Source of the DNA: Falsiroseomonas ponticola
GTDB lineage: Bacteria > Pseudomonadota > Alphaproteobacteria > Acetobacterales > Acetobacteraceae
Direction of reading: 5' to 3'
Length of the DNA stretch: 64,000 nucleotides
NCBI RefSeq assembly: GCF_016805305.1
Contig: NZ_JAERQN010000001.1
Span: 806,001-870,000 of the forward strand
In this document: in pieces, positions 27,446-35,897 of the stretch
Layout: each line of letters opens with the position of its first letter
How positions within the stretch are numbered: the stretch's first letter is position 1
The notes under the pieces: generated by a model
The model's input: only the letters and a program-made list of their open reading frames with translations
The model's database searches: none
Told to the model about the DNA's origin: nothing
Program-made: the position numbers and the translations under genes

Positions 27446-29227
27446 ATGTTCGCCAACGAGACCCAGTCCCCGCCCGGTGAGGGGACGCCGGCTGACGAAG
27501 CCAGGCTCGTCGTGCTGGTGGTGGATGACGAGGTCTGGATCGCGGAGGAGCTGGCGCTCGGCCTCGAGGAAGCGGGCATGGCGGTGAAGATCGCCACCTC
27601 CGCCGTCACCGCCCAGGCGGCGCTGGCGGAGACCGCCGATATCGGCGTGGTCGTCACGGATATCCGCATGCCGGGGGAGGATGGGCTGTCGCTGGTCCGC
27701 CGCCTGGTGATGAACCGGCCTGAGACGGATGCGATCGAGACGGTGGTGATGACCGGCCATGCGACGATCGAGGATGCGGTGGCCGCGGTGCGCGCCGGCG
27801 CCTTCGACTTCGTCCGCAAGCCCTTCACGCTGGATGAGATGATCGCGGTGGTGGCCGCCGCGCGCAGCCGCGCCGCCACCAAGCGCCAGGAAGCGCGCAA
27901 CCGCCTGCAGGAAAGCCGCCGCCTGGCCGCGGCGGAGGCGGAGCGGGAGGAGGCGCGGGCGCGCGACCCGCTGACCGGCCTGCCCAACCGCGCCGCCTTC
28001 AGCGCCCGCCTGGCGGAGATGACGGTGGATGCGGCGCGCGACGGCAGCGGCATGGCGGTGGTGGCCATCGACCTCGATGGCTTCGCCGCGCTGAACGAGG
28101 CCGGGGGCAGCGCGGTCGGCGATGCCATCCTGCAGACCATCGGCGCGCGGCTGCGCCAGGCCGCGGGGGCGGAGTGGTTCGTCGCCCGCATCGGCAGCGA
28201 CGAATTCGCCATCGCCTCCGCCGCCTGCGCCAGCCAGGCCGATGCGCTGGCGGTGGCGGAGCGCGTGCGCGCCGCGATCGAGGAGCCGGTGCCGAACCCG
28301 ACCGGCGCGCTGCGCCTGACCGCCAGCATCGGCGTGGCCCATCGCGCCACGGCCGACCGCGTGGCGCTGGACGATGCCGCGCTGGTGGCCGGCAGCGTGG
28401 CGCGGCGTGAGGGCGGCAGCCGCTGCGTGCTGTTCACCCCCGCCATGCAGGAAGCGGCGGAGCGCCGCCTGACCGTGGTGCGGGACCTGCCCCATGCCGT
28501 CGCCCGGCAGGAAACCGCCATCTACTACCAGCCCATCTTCAACATCGCCGACCGCCGCCTGCTGGGGTTCGAGGCGCTGATGCGCTGGCGGCACCCGACC
28601 CTCGGCTTCATCTCCCCGGGCGAGTTCATCGCCATCGCGGAGGAAGGGCGCGTCATCCTCGACCTCGGCGCCTGGGCGCTGCGCGTCGCGGCGGCGCAGG
28701 CGGCGCAATGGGGGGCCGGGACCACGCGGGATCTCTACGTCACGGTCAACCTCTCCGGCCGCCAGATCGCGGAAGCGGACATGCCCGGCCTGTTCAAGGC
28801 GACGCTGGAGGCGGAGAAGCTGCCCGCCAAGGCGCTGGTGGCGGAGGTGACGGAAACCGTCGCGCTCGGCCCCAAGGCGGGAGAGGTGGTGGAGGCGATC
28901 CGCGCGCTCGGCGTCCGCGTGGCGCTGGATGATTTCGGCGCGGGCTACTCCTCCCTCGGCGTGCTGGGCGGGCTGTCGGTGGATACCGTGAAGCTGGACC
29001 GCGCACTGGTGATGCGCGTGGTGACGGATACGCGGGAGCGCCGGCTGCTGACGGGCCTGGTCGCCACCATCCATGCGCTCGGCCTCAAGGTGGTGGCGGA
29101 GGGGATCGAGACCGATGGTCAGCTTCAGGTTGTGCGCCAGGCCGGCTGCGAGGCCGCGCAGGGCTACCTGCTCGGCCGCCCGCTGACACCCGCCGCGGCC
29201 ACCGCCCTGGTGATGGCGGAAGGCTGA
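27446..29227 (+). CDS. REC-GGDEF-EAL cyclic-di-GMP signalling protein
   Basis: A 593-aa protein with three domains. The receiver (about 20-140) has VVDDEVWIAEE, phospho-Asp in VVVTDIRMPGEDG and Lys in VRKPFT. The GGDEF domain (about 175-330) has the variant site ARIGSDEFAIA, with Ser in position 2, and so may be weak or only bind GTP. The EAL domain (about 345-585) has a full set of motifs: FEALMRWRHP, VNLSGRQ, EVTET, ALDDFGAGYSS, VKLDR and VAEGIET. Phosphodiesterase activity is the likelier output, lowering c-di-GMP and favouring swimming. Its neighbours are a CheY-like protein and a CtrA-like regulator. Confidence 0.93.
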   Translation: MFANETQSPPGEGTPADEARLVVLVVDDEVWIAEELALGLEEAGMAVKIATSAVTAQAALAETADIGVVVTDIRMPGEDGLSLVRRLVMNRPETDAIETVVMTGHATIEDAVAAVRAGAFDFVRKPFTLDEMIAVVAAARSRAATKRQEARNRLQESRRLAAAEAEREEARARDPLTGLPNRAAFSARLAEMTVDAARDGSGMAVVAIDLDGFAALNEAGGSAVGDAILQTIGARLRQAAGAEWFVARIGSDEFAIASAACASQADALAVAERVRAAIEEPVPNPTGALRLTASIGVAHRATADRVALDDAALVAGSVARREGGSRCVLFTPAMQEAAERRLTVVRDLPHAVARQETAIYYQPIFNIADRRLLGFEALMRWRHPTLGFISPGEFIAIAEEGRVILDLGAWALRVAAAQAAQWGAGTTRDLYVTVNLSGRQIAEADMPGLFKATLEAEKLPAKALVAEVTETVALGPKAGEVVEAIRALGVRVALDDFGAGYSSLGVLGGLSVDTVKLDRALVMRVVTDTRERRLLTGLVATIHALGLKVVAEGIETDGQLQVVRQAGCEAAQGYLLGRPLTPAAATALVMAEG

Positions 29228-29288
29228 AATCCCGCCGGCTGGGCGCATCCGTCCCAGCCGCCGCAACGGTTCCCCGACAACGAGAATT

Positions 29289-29304
29289 CCCGACGAAGCC
29301 CGAC
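29289..29304 (+). promoter_or_regulatory. CCCGAC-N4-CCCGAC direct repeat (CtrA-like gene copy)
   Basis: CCCGAC-GAAG-CCCGAC lies about 85 bases before the CtrA-like gene at 29388; a further CCCGACA is at 29273-29279. It matches the copies at 22342 and 26665. Confidence 0.4.
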
Positions 29305-29387
29305 AGGCGCCGCGACAGTCCCGGCGGTAGAGAATGATCACTCGCCCGCGAGTTGAGCGGCGCGGGGGGTAGGAACGGGACAGGGTC

Positions 29388-30116
29388 ATGCAGGTTCTGA
29401 TCATTGCGGATGCGGCGACGGGGCCGAACCGCATCGCGGAAAGACTGGCCGCGGCGCATGTCGAGACGCGCGTGACCACGCCAGGCCGGATCGCGGAGGC
29501 CGAGCAGGCGCTGGATGACGGCGTGGATGGCGTGGTGATCGATACCGCCGACCTGGCCGGCATGGGCTTCCCGCTGCTGCGCCGCTTCCGCGAGGCCGGG
29601 CACAAGCTGCCGCTGCTGCTGCTGGGCGCCGCTTCGCCGCGGATGGAGGCGGAGGCCTTCAACCTGGGCGCCGATGCCGTGATGCCGCGCGGCGCCCCCG
29701 CCGCCACGCTGCTGGCGCGGATCGAGGCGATCCGCCGCCGCGCGCCGGCCCGCAAGGTGGCCGGCATCCGCTGCGGCAATGTCAGCATCGACCGCGAGAG
29801 CGGGATGCTGAGCGTGGCCGGCCAGCCCGTGGAGGTGACGCCCTGCGAGCTGCGCGTGCTGGACATGCTGATGGGCGCGCGCGGCGGCGTGCTGGGCAAG
29901 GAACGCATCTGCGACGCGCTGCGGGAGGGGGAGGGCGATGCCGCCCCGGGCGTGCTGCGCGTCTTCGTCTGCCGCCTGCGCCGCAAGCTGGCCGAGGCCG
30001 GCGCGGATGACATCATCCGCACCGTCTGGGGCGTGGGCTACCGGGTGGAGGCGCCGTCGAGCGGCGTCCGCCCCGGCATCGGCAACCCCGTGAACGCCTT
30101 CGGCGCCGCGATCTGA
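29388..30116 (+). CDS. CtrA-like response regulator (third paralogue)
   Basis: A 242-aa OmpR-class regulator. The receiver keeps an Asp at the phosphorylation position (VDGVVIDTADLAG) but has Arg where the switch Lys should be (AVMPRGAPA) and a poor acidic pair (MQVLIIADAATGP). The DNA-binding half is more divergent from CtrA than the other two paralogues, yet has the same ending: FVCRLRRKLAEAGADDIIRT and VWGVGYRVEAP. Start ATG follows GGGACAGGG. A CCCGAC direct repeat is upstream. It lies 11 bases before an XRE regulator gene, so the two regulators are probably co-transcribed. Confidence 0.87.
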   Translation: MQVLIIADAATGPNRIAERLAAAHVETRVTTPGRIAEAEQALDDGVDGVVIDTADLAGMGFPLLRRFREAGHKLPLLLLGAASPRMEAEAFNLGADAVMPRGAPAATLLARIEAIRRRAPARKVAGIRCGNVSIDRESGMLSVAGQPVEVTPCELRVLDMLMGARGGVLGKERICDALREGEGDAAPGVLRVFVCRLRRKLAEAGADDIIRTVWGVGYRVEAPSSGVRPGIGNPVNAFGAAI

Positions 30117-30136
30117 GGCGCACAGGAATGCCCGAC

Positions 30137-30553
30137 ATGCAGGTGCAGATCACCGAGGAACGGCCGGCGAGCAGCCGGGCCGCCGATACCTCCGACGCCA
30201 GGCTCGGCGTGCGGGTCCGCCAGCTGCGGCGCCTGCGCGGCCTGTCGCAGGCCGATGTCGCCCAGGCGCTGGGCGTGACCTACCAGCAGGTGCAGAAATA
30301 CGAGACCGGCAAGACCCGCCTGCCCGCGCGCATGCTGCCCGTGCTGGCGCGCATGCTGGGCGTGGACACGGAACTGCTGCTGGCCGGCGTGCAGGGGCAG
30401 GAGCCCCCGCTGCCGCCCCACCAGGGGCCGGATGAGCGGGAGACGGCGGAGCTTGTCTCCGCCTTCGCTTCCATGCGCCATCCGCAATCCCGCCGCCGGC
30501 TGCTGTCCATCGTGAAGACCTTCGCGGCGGAGGCCGGCGCGGCGGAGATGTGA
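30137..30553 (+). CDS. XRE-family helix-turn-helix regulator
   Basis: A 138-aa DNA-binding protein with a Cro/C1-type domain (about 25-85): LGVRVRQLRRLRGLSQADVA, then LGVTYQQVQKYETGKTRLPA. The C-terminal half is helical and ends with ASMRHPQSRRRLLSIVKTFA, a pattern seen in small alphaproteobacterial XRE regulators. Two starts are possible, 30128 and 30137; AGGA sits directly against the first ATG but nine bases before the second, so 30137 is preferred. It follows the CtrA-like gene closely and closes the signalling island. Confidence 0.85.
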   Translation: MQVQITEERPASSRAADTSDARLGVRVRQLRRLRGLSQADVAQALGVTYQQVQKYETGKTRLPARMLPVLARMLGVDTELLLAGVQGQEPPLPPHQGPDERETAELVSAFASMRHPQSRRRLLSIVKTFAAEAGAAEM

Positions 30554-30672
30554 TCGCGCCCCGCGACGGCGGGATTGCGCGCCTCGCACGCGATTGACAG
30601 GCCCATCCGCATCCGGTCGTCTTCCCGGGCCTGCCGCGCAGGATGCGCGCGGCGGCCCAGGGAGGATGCGGC

Positions 30673-31647
30673 ATGTCGCTGTTCCCGTTGCGGCGCCTGG
30701 CGCCGATCCTCGTCCTGCTGGCGGGCTTCGCGGGCTCGCGTCCCGTGGCCGCGCAGGATTATCCGGCGCGGCCGATCCAGCTGATCGTGCCGACCTCGCC
30801 GGGTGGCACGCTCGATCTTTCCTCCCGCATGCTGGCGCCGCTCTGGAGCGAGTTCCTCGGCCAGCCCATCGTCATCCAGAACCGCGCGGGCGGTGCATCG
30901 GCGATCGGCACGCGGGCCGTCGCGCAGGCGGCGCCGGATGGCTACACGCTGCTGGTGGCGAGCGATTCCTCCTTCGTCACCGTGCCGCTGACGCGCAACG
31001 ACACGGGCTATACGCTCGACAGCTTCACCATGCTGTTCTCCTACGGCGTCGGGTCGCTCTTCGTCGCGGTGCATGCGGCCTCGCCCTACCAGTCGCTGGC
31101 GGAGCTGGCGGCCGCGGCGCGGCGCGATCCGGGCAGGCTGACCTATGCCAGCTACGGCATCGCGAGCCTGGCGCATTTCGGCGGCACCATGCTGTGGCGC
31201 GCGCTCGGCGTCGATGTCGCGCATATCCCCTACCGCTCCACTGCGGAGGCGAATGTCGCGCTGCTCGGCCGGCAGGTGGATATCGGCATCATCGGCTCGC
31301 TCGGCGGCAGCAGCGATGCCAGCCGGGTGCGCGTGCTGGCGACCTCCGCGCCGCAGCGCCTCGCCTATGCGCCTGACGTGCCGACGATGCGGGAGCTGGG
31401 GCATGACCTCGAACTCGGCTTCACCAACACCGTCGCGGGGCCGCGCGGCCTGCCGCCCGCGGTCACGGCGCGGCTGCTGGCCGCGCATCGCGCGGTGATG
31501 GAGAAATACGGCGCGACGCTGCGCGACCGCCTGCTGGCGGCGGAGCTGACGCCCGTGGACCTGGATGGCGCGACCGCGCTGGCGGGGATGCGGGAGAGGG
31601 AGGCGCGCTTCCGCGCCGTGCTGGGCGCGATGAGCCTGCAGGAATGA
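30673..31647 (+). CDS. TctC/Bug-type periplasmic solute-binding protein
   Basis: A 324-aa receptor with a signal peptide (MSLFPLRRLAPILVLLAGFA, cleaved near VAAQ), then YPARPIQLIVPTSPGGTLDL, QNRAGGASAIGTRAVAQAAP and GIASLAHFGGTMLWRALGVD, all Bug-family marks. ATG at 30673 follows GGGAGG. It heads a probable operon with a CoA transferase (14-base gap) and an enoyl-CoA hydratase, so its ligand is probably a carboxylic acid that is then activated as a CoA ester by the transferase. No membrane TctAB pair is adjacent. Confidence 0.92.
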   Translation: MSLFPLRRLAPILVLLAGFAGSRPVAAQDYPARPIQLIVPTSPGGTLDLSSRMLAPLWSEFLGQPIVIQNRAGGASAIGTRAVAQAAPDGYTLLVASDSSFVTVPLTRNDTGYTLDSFTMLFSYGVGSLFVAVHAASPYQSLAELAAAARRDPGRLTYASYGIASLAHFGGTMLWRALGVDVAHIPYRSTAEANVALLGRQVDIGIIGSLGGSSDASRVRVLATSAPQRLAYAPDVPTMRELGHDLELGFTNTVAGPRGLPPAVTARLLAAHRAVMEKYGATLRDRLLAAELTPVDLDGATALAGMREREARFRAVLGAMSLQE

Positions 31648-31660
31648 GGACGACACGGAC

Positions 31661-32842
31661 ATGACCGGTGCCACCCTGCCGCTGTCGCGCATCAAGGTGC
31701 TGGACCTGACGCTCGCGCGGGCGGGGCCGACCTGCGTGCGGCACCTCGGCGACTGGGGGGCGGATGTGCTGCGGATCGAGCCGCCGGGATCGGCGGCAGG
31801 AGAGATCACCGGCAAGCAGGACGGCTTCGACCACCAGAACCTGCACCGCAACAAGCGCTGCATGACGCTGGACCTGAAGACGGAGGAGGGGCAGGCGATC
31901 TTCCGCCGCCTGGCAAGCGAGGCCGATGTGGTCGTCGAGAACATGCGCGCGCCGGTCAAGTACAAGCTGAAGGTGGATTACGAGACGCTGAGCGCGCTGA
32001 ACCCGCGCATCGTCTATGGATCGATCTCCGGCTTCGGGCAGGACGGGCCCTATGCGCATCGCGCGGGGCTCGACCAGATCGTGCAGGGGATGGGCGGGCT
32101 GATGTCCATCACCGGGCTGCCGGGGCAGGGGCCGGTGCGCGTCGGCATCCCCATCGCGGACCTGACGGCGGGCAACCTGCTCGCGCTCGGCATCATGATG
32201 GCGCTGTTCGAGCGGGAGGCGACGGGCCGCGGCAAATGGGTGCAGACGAGCCTGCTGGAGGCGATGATCTTCATGCTCGACTTCCAGGCTTCCCGCTGGC
32301 TGATGGCCGGCGAGGTGCCGGGCCAGGCGGGCAATGACCACCCGACGGGCATCCCGACCGGCGTCTTCCCGACGGTGGACCGGCCGATCACCATCGCGGC
32401 GTCTTCCGCGCGGCACTGGACGCGGTTCTGCGAGGTGGTCGGCAAGCCGGAATGGCTGCGGCACCCGGACTGGCAGACCATGAACGGGCGGTCGAAGGAT
32501 CGCGCCGCGATCAACGCGGCCATCTCCGCCGTCACCGCCACGCAGCCCTCCGCGCATTGGATATCGCTGCTGGAGGAAGCCGGCATTCCCTGCGGGCCGA
32601 TCAACACGGTGGACCAGGTCTTCGCCGATCCGCAGGTGCAGCACCTGCGCATGGCGCAGCCCGTGACGCATCCGCGCCTCGGCGAGCAGCACATGGTGGG
32701 AACGGCCATCAACATGGCGGGCGTGGAGGACGGCATCCGCCGGCCGACGCCGAGCCATGGCGAGCACACGGCGGAAGTCCTGGCCTCGCTCGGCTATGAC
32801 GAAGCCGCCATCGCGAGCCTGCGCGAGAAGGGCGTGGTGTGA
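31661..32842 (+). CDS. CaiB/BaiF family CoA transferase (class III)
   Basis: A 393-aa enzyme that moves CoA between carboxylic acids, for example succinyl-CoA to an imported acid. Family features are IKVLDLTLARAGPTCVRHL, GADVLRIEPPG, the large-domain segment GSISGFGQDGPYAHRAGLDQ with the likely nucleophilic Asp near GLDQIVQG, and the hinge GRGKWVQTSLLEA. The C-terminus ends LASLGYDEAAIASLREKGVV, as is usual for these proteins. Its stop overlaps the GTG start of the next gene (GTGA), so the two enzymes are translationally coupled. Confidence 0.93.
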   Translation: MTGATLPLSRIKVLDLTLARAGPTCVRHLGDWGADVLRIEPPGSAAGEITGKQDGFDHQNLHRNKRCMTLDLKTEEGQAIFRRLASEADVVVENMRAPVKYKLKVDYETLSALNPRIVYGSISGFGQDGPYAHRAGLDQIVQGMGGLMSITGLPGQGPVRVGIPIADLTAGNLLALGIMMALFEREATGRGKWVQTSLLEAMIFMLDFQASRWLMAGEVPGQAGNDHPTGIPTGVFPTVDRPITIAASSARHWTRFCEVVGKPEWLRHPDWQTMNGRSKDRAAINAAISAVTATQPSAHWISLLEEAGIPCGPINTVDQVFADPQVQHLRMAQPVTHPRLGEQHMVGTAINMAGVEDGIRRPTPSHGEHTAEVLASLGYDEAAIASLREKGVV

Positions 32843-33621
32843 CGGAACTGGTCCTCGTCCGGAAGGCGGACGGCATCGGCTGGATCACGCTGAACAACGC
32901 CGCGAAGCGCAACGCCATCACGCTGGCGATGTGGGACACGATGGCGGCCGCCGTCACGGACTTCATGCGCGACGACGCCGTGCGCCTGGTGGTGATGAAC
33001 GGCGCGGGCGGAAGATCCTTCGCCGCCGGCGCGGATATCGGGGAGATGGAGCGCATGCGCGCGGAAGGGCGCGCGGCGGAGTACACCGCCCGCGCCACCG
33101 CCGCGCGCGCCGTGCTCGACACGCTGGAGAAGCCGCTGATCGCGATGATCCAGGGGCACTGCATCGGCGGCGGGCTCGCGCTGGCCCTGCGTGCCGATCT
33201 GCGCGTGGCGAGCGAGGACAGCGTCTTCGGCGTGCCCGCCGCCAAGCTCGGCATCGCCTATGCGACCTGGAGCCTGGAACGGCTGACGGCGCTGGTCGGG
33301 CCGGGCTTCGCGAAGGAGATGCTGTTCACAGGCACCAACTATCCGGCGGAGGTCGCCTTCGCCCGCGGGCTGCTGAACCGCGTGGTGCCGGCGGCGGAGC
33401 TGGAAGACGCGGTGATGGACTACGCGCGGATCATCGCGCGCAACGCACCGCTCTCCATGCGCGCGGCCAAGATCACCATCGACCAGGTCAGCGGCGACCC
33501 GGCGCTGCGCGACCCCGCGCGCATCGCGGCGCTGTCACAGGCCTGCGCGGAAAGCGAGGACCTCAAGGAAGGGCAGGCGGCGTTCAGGGAGAAGCGACGG
33601 CCGGTCTTCCGGGGACAGTGA
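32839..33621 (+). CDS. Enoyl-CoA hydratase/isomerase family protein
   Basis: A 260-aa crotonase-fold enzyme, starting at a GTG that overlaps the CoA transferase stop by four bases. The CoA-binding oxyanion regions are GRSFAAGADIGEMERM and MIQGHCIGGGLALALRADLR. The first Glu position of classical hydratases is replaced in VFGVPAAKLGIAY, so hydratase, isomerase or lyase activity cannot be decided. With the Bug receptor and CoA transferase it forms a small uptake-activation-catabolism unit. It ends just before a double-hairpin repeat shared with the convergent gene. Confidence 0.9.
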   Translation: MTELVLVRKADGIGWITLNNAAKRNAITLAMWDTMAAAVTDFMRDDAVRLVVMNGAGGRSFAAGADIGEMERMRAEGRAAEYTARATAARAVLDTLEKPLIAMIQGHCIGGGLALALRADLRVASEDSVFGVPAAKLGIAYATWSLERLTALVGPGFAKEMLFTGTNYPAEVAFARGLLNRVVPAAELEDAVMDYARIIARNAPLSMRAAKITIDQVSGDPALRDPARIAALSQACAESEDLKEGQAAFREKRRPVFRGQ

Positions 33622-33684
33622 CGCGGGGGGAACGCTGTTCCCCCCACACCCCCCATGCCAGGGGCGAGACGCCCCTGGACCGTC
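33622..33684 (-). repeat. Dispersed double-hairpin repeat, copy A
   Basis: Read on the minus strand: GACGGTCC, a hairpin CCAGGGGCG-TCT-CGCCCCTGG, a GGGGGGTGTGGGG spacer, then a hairpin GGGGGGAAC-AGC-GTTCCCCCC. It fills the gap between two convergent genes and can act as a two-way terminator. Copies B and C are at 35813 and 52553. Confidence 0.7.
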
Positions 33685-33685
33685 G

Positions 33686-35755
33686 TCAGATCAGGGGCAT
33701 GCGCGCGGGAACATCACCACCCAGCGCCGACAGGGCATTCGCGACAGCAGCGCCAACACCCGGGACACCGGCCTCGCCCAACCCGACGGGATGCTCGGCA
33801 CTGTCGATCAGCGCCACCTCGATCAGCGGCGCATCGGCCAGGCGCAGCAGGGGATAGGCGTCGAAATTCGTCTCCACCACGGCACCGCCCCGCACCGTGA
33901 GGGATTCGCGCAGCGCATTGGACAGGCCGAAGATGATCGCGCCCTCCATCTGCGCCCGCGCATGGTCGGGATGGATGATGCGGCCGCAATCCACCGCGGC
34001 CCAGACGCGATGCACGACGATACCCTGCGCACCGCGCGAAACCTCCGCCACCTGCGCGACATGCGCGCCATCGCATTCATGCACGGCGACACCCCGCGCA
34101 CGGCCCGCGGGCACCACGCCACCCCACCCGGCCATCGCCGCCACGCGATCCAGCACCGCCAGCAGCCGCGGCTCGCCACGCAACAGATGCCGGCGATAGG
34201 CGACATCATCGATGCCGGCCCGCCGCGCCAGGCGGCTGACGAAGATCTCCACCGCCGCGACATTGTTCTGGTAGCTCACGGCCCGCATGAAGCCGACCGG
34301 CCGCGGCGCCTCCGCCAGCACGAACTCCACGCGGAGGTTCGGGATGGCGTAGGCGATCTCCTTCAGCCCATAGGTGGAAGTCCCGTCCTTCCCGTTGTGG
34401 AAGAATTGCGGGAAGGCCCGCTGCAACAGGGAGGCGGTGCAGGTGCGCGCGAGCAGCGACGTGGGATAGCCCTGCGCATCGAGCGTCGCCGACAGCCGCG
34501 TCGCGGCGGCGGGGCGGTAGTAGCCCTGCGCGAAATCCTCCTCCCGCGACCACAGCACCTGCACGGGGCGGCCCAGCGCCTTGGCCAGCGTCACGGCCTG
34601 CACGATCTCGTCCCGCTCATACCGCCGGCCGAAGCCGCCGCCGGCCAGCATGGTGTGGATGGTGACCTTGTCCTCCGGCAGGCCCGCGACCTCGGCGGCC
34701 AGCGTCCGGGCGTAGCTCTGCTCCTGCGTGCCGATCCAGACCTCGCAGGCGCCATCGGCGATGCGGGCGGTGCAGTTCGGCACCTCCATGCAGGCGTGGT
34801 GCAGCAGCGGCGCGTAGAAATCGGCGGTGACGGTGGCGCCGGCATGGGCGGTGGCGTCGCCCTCGTTCCGCATCTCCACGCCTGGCAGGTCGAGCCCCGC
34901 GCGCAGATCGCGTTCCAGCGAGACATCGTCGAAGACCGCGCCGCCTTCCCATTGGACATCGAGCGTGGCGAGCGCGCGCTTCGCCACCCAGTGGCGGTCC
35001 GCCACCACGGCGATGCCGTTCGGGATGGGCAGGATGGCGTGGACGCCGGGCGGCAGCGGCGCTGGCGGCAGCACGGCGTTTCCGCCATGGGCGGGGCTGC
35101 GCTTCACGGCGGCGCACAGCATGCCGGGCAGGCGGAGATCCATGCCGTAGGTGGCGCTGCCATTCACCTTCATCGCGGCGTCCAGGCTGCGCATCGATCG
35201 CCCGATCAGCCTGAACTGCGCGGGGTCCTTCAGCGGCGGATCGGCCGGCGGCGCCAGCCGCGCAGCCTCCGCCGCCAACTCGCCATAGGCGAGGCGCTGG
35301 CCGGAGGCGGCGTGGATGACGAAGCCCGGCTCCGTCGTGCATTCCGCCGCCGCCACGCCCCAGCGGGCGGCGGCGGCGCGCAGCAGCATGTCCCGCGCCG
35401 CGGCGCCGGCCTGGCGCATCGGCAGGAAGCGTTCGGTGATGCTGAGTGCCGCGCCCGTCATCTGCCGCTTGCCGCCGGGGCGCTTGAAGGCCTCCCCGGC
35501 CGGCGCCAGGGCGAAGCGCACCTGGTGCCAATCGGCGTCCAGCTCCTCCGCCACCAGCATGGGCAGCGATGTCGCCACACCCTGCCCCATCTCGAGATGC
35601 GGGACCTGCACGGTGACGAGGCCCGCCGAGTCGATGCGGAGGAAGGCGTTGAGTTCGCCGCCGCCGCCCGATGCGGATGCAGGCAGCGCGAAGCGCAGTG
35701 TCAGCGTGCCGGCTGCCGCCTGCATCACCATCCGCCTGCCGAATCGCGCCGTCAT
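33686..35755 (-). CDS. Molybdopterin-binding xanthine/aldehyde dehydrogenase family large subunit (IorB-like)
   Basis: A 689-aa periplasmic or membrane-associated molybdenum hydroxylase subunit, like isoquinoline 1-oxidoreductase beta. The N-terminus is a twin-Arg signal (FGRRMVMQAAAGTLTLRFAL). Molybdopterin-site segments are VPHLEMGQGVATSLPMLVAE, MLAGGGFGRRYERDEIVQAV and the C-terminal GLGEAGVPGVGAAVANALSA with the active-site Glu. ATG at 35755 has GGGGAGGA upstream. The usual partner, a small [2Fe-2S] subunit, is not adjacent, and neither is a cytochrome partner, so this is an orphan subunit here. It lies between two double-hairpin repeats. Confidence 0.88.
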   Translation of the reverse strand: MTARFGRRMVMQAAAGTLTLRFALPASASGGGGELNAFLRIDSAGLVTVQVPHLEMGQGVATSLPMLVAEELDADWHQVRFALAPAGEAFKRPGGKRQMTGAALSITERFLPMRQAGAAARDMLLRAAAARWGVAAAECTTEPGFVIHAASGQRLAYGELAAEAARLAPPADPPLKDPAQFRLIGRSMRSLDAAMKVNGSATYGMDLRLPGMLCAAVKRSPAHGGNAVLPPAPLPPGVHAILPIPNGIAVVADRHWVAKRALATLDVQWEGGAVFDDVSLERDLRAGLDLPGVEMRNEGDATAHAGATVTADFYAPLLHHACMEVPNCTARIADGACEVWIGTQEQSYARTLAAEVAGLPEDKVTIHTMLAGGGFGRRYERDEIVQAVTLAKALGRPVQVLWSREEDFAQGYYRPAAATRLSATLDAQGYPTSLLARTCTASLLQRAFPQFFHNGKDGTSTYGLKEIAYAIPNLRVEFVLAEAPRPVGFMRAVSYQNNVAAVEIFVSRLARRAGIDDVAYRRHLLRGEPRLLAVLDRVAAMAGWGGVVPAGRARGVAVHECDGAHVAQVAEVSRGAQGIVVHRVWAAVDCGRIIHPDHARAQMEGAIIFGLSNALRESLTVRGGAVVETNFDAYPLLRLADAPLIEVALIDSAEHPVGLGEAGVPGVGAAVANALSALGGDVPARMPLI

Positions 35756-35812
35756 CGCCGTCCTCCCCCGCGCTGCGCGCAGCATGCACGGACCGGCTCG
35801 TGCCGGCCACCA

Positions 35813-35890
35813 GAGACGGTCCATGGCCGGTTCGGCCCCATTGGTCCCTTGGGCGGGTGGGGCCGGGGGAAGGCAGCGCCTTCCCCAGCC
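35813..35890 (+). repeat. Dispersed double-hairpin repeat, copy B
   Basis: GAGACGGTCC, a degenerate first hairpin (GGCCGGTTCGGCCCC) and a GGGAAGGC-AGC-GCCTTCCC second hairpin, nearly identical to copy C in its last part. It sits in the gap between the metE stop and the molybdoenzyme start. Confidence 0.65.
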
Positions 35891-35897
35891 TGTGCCG

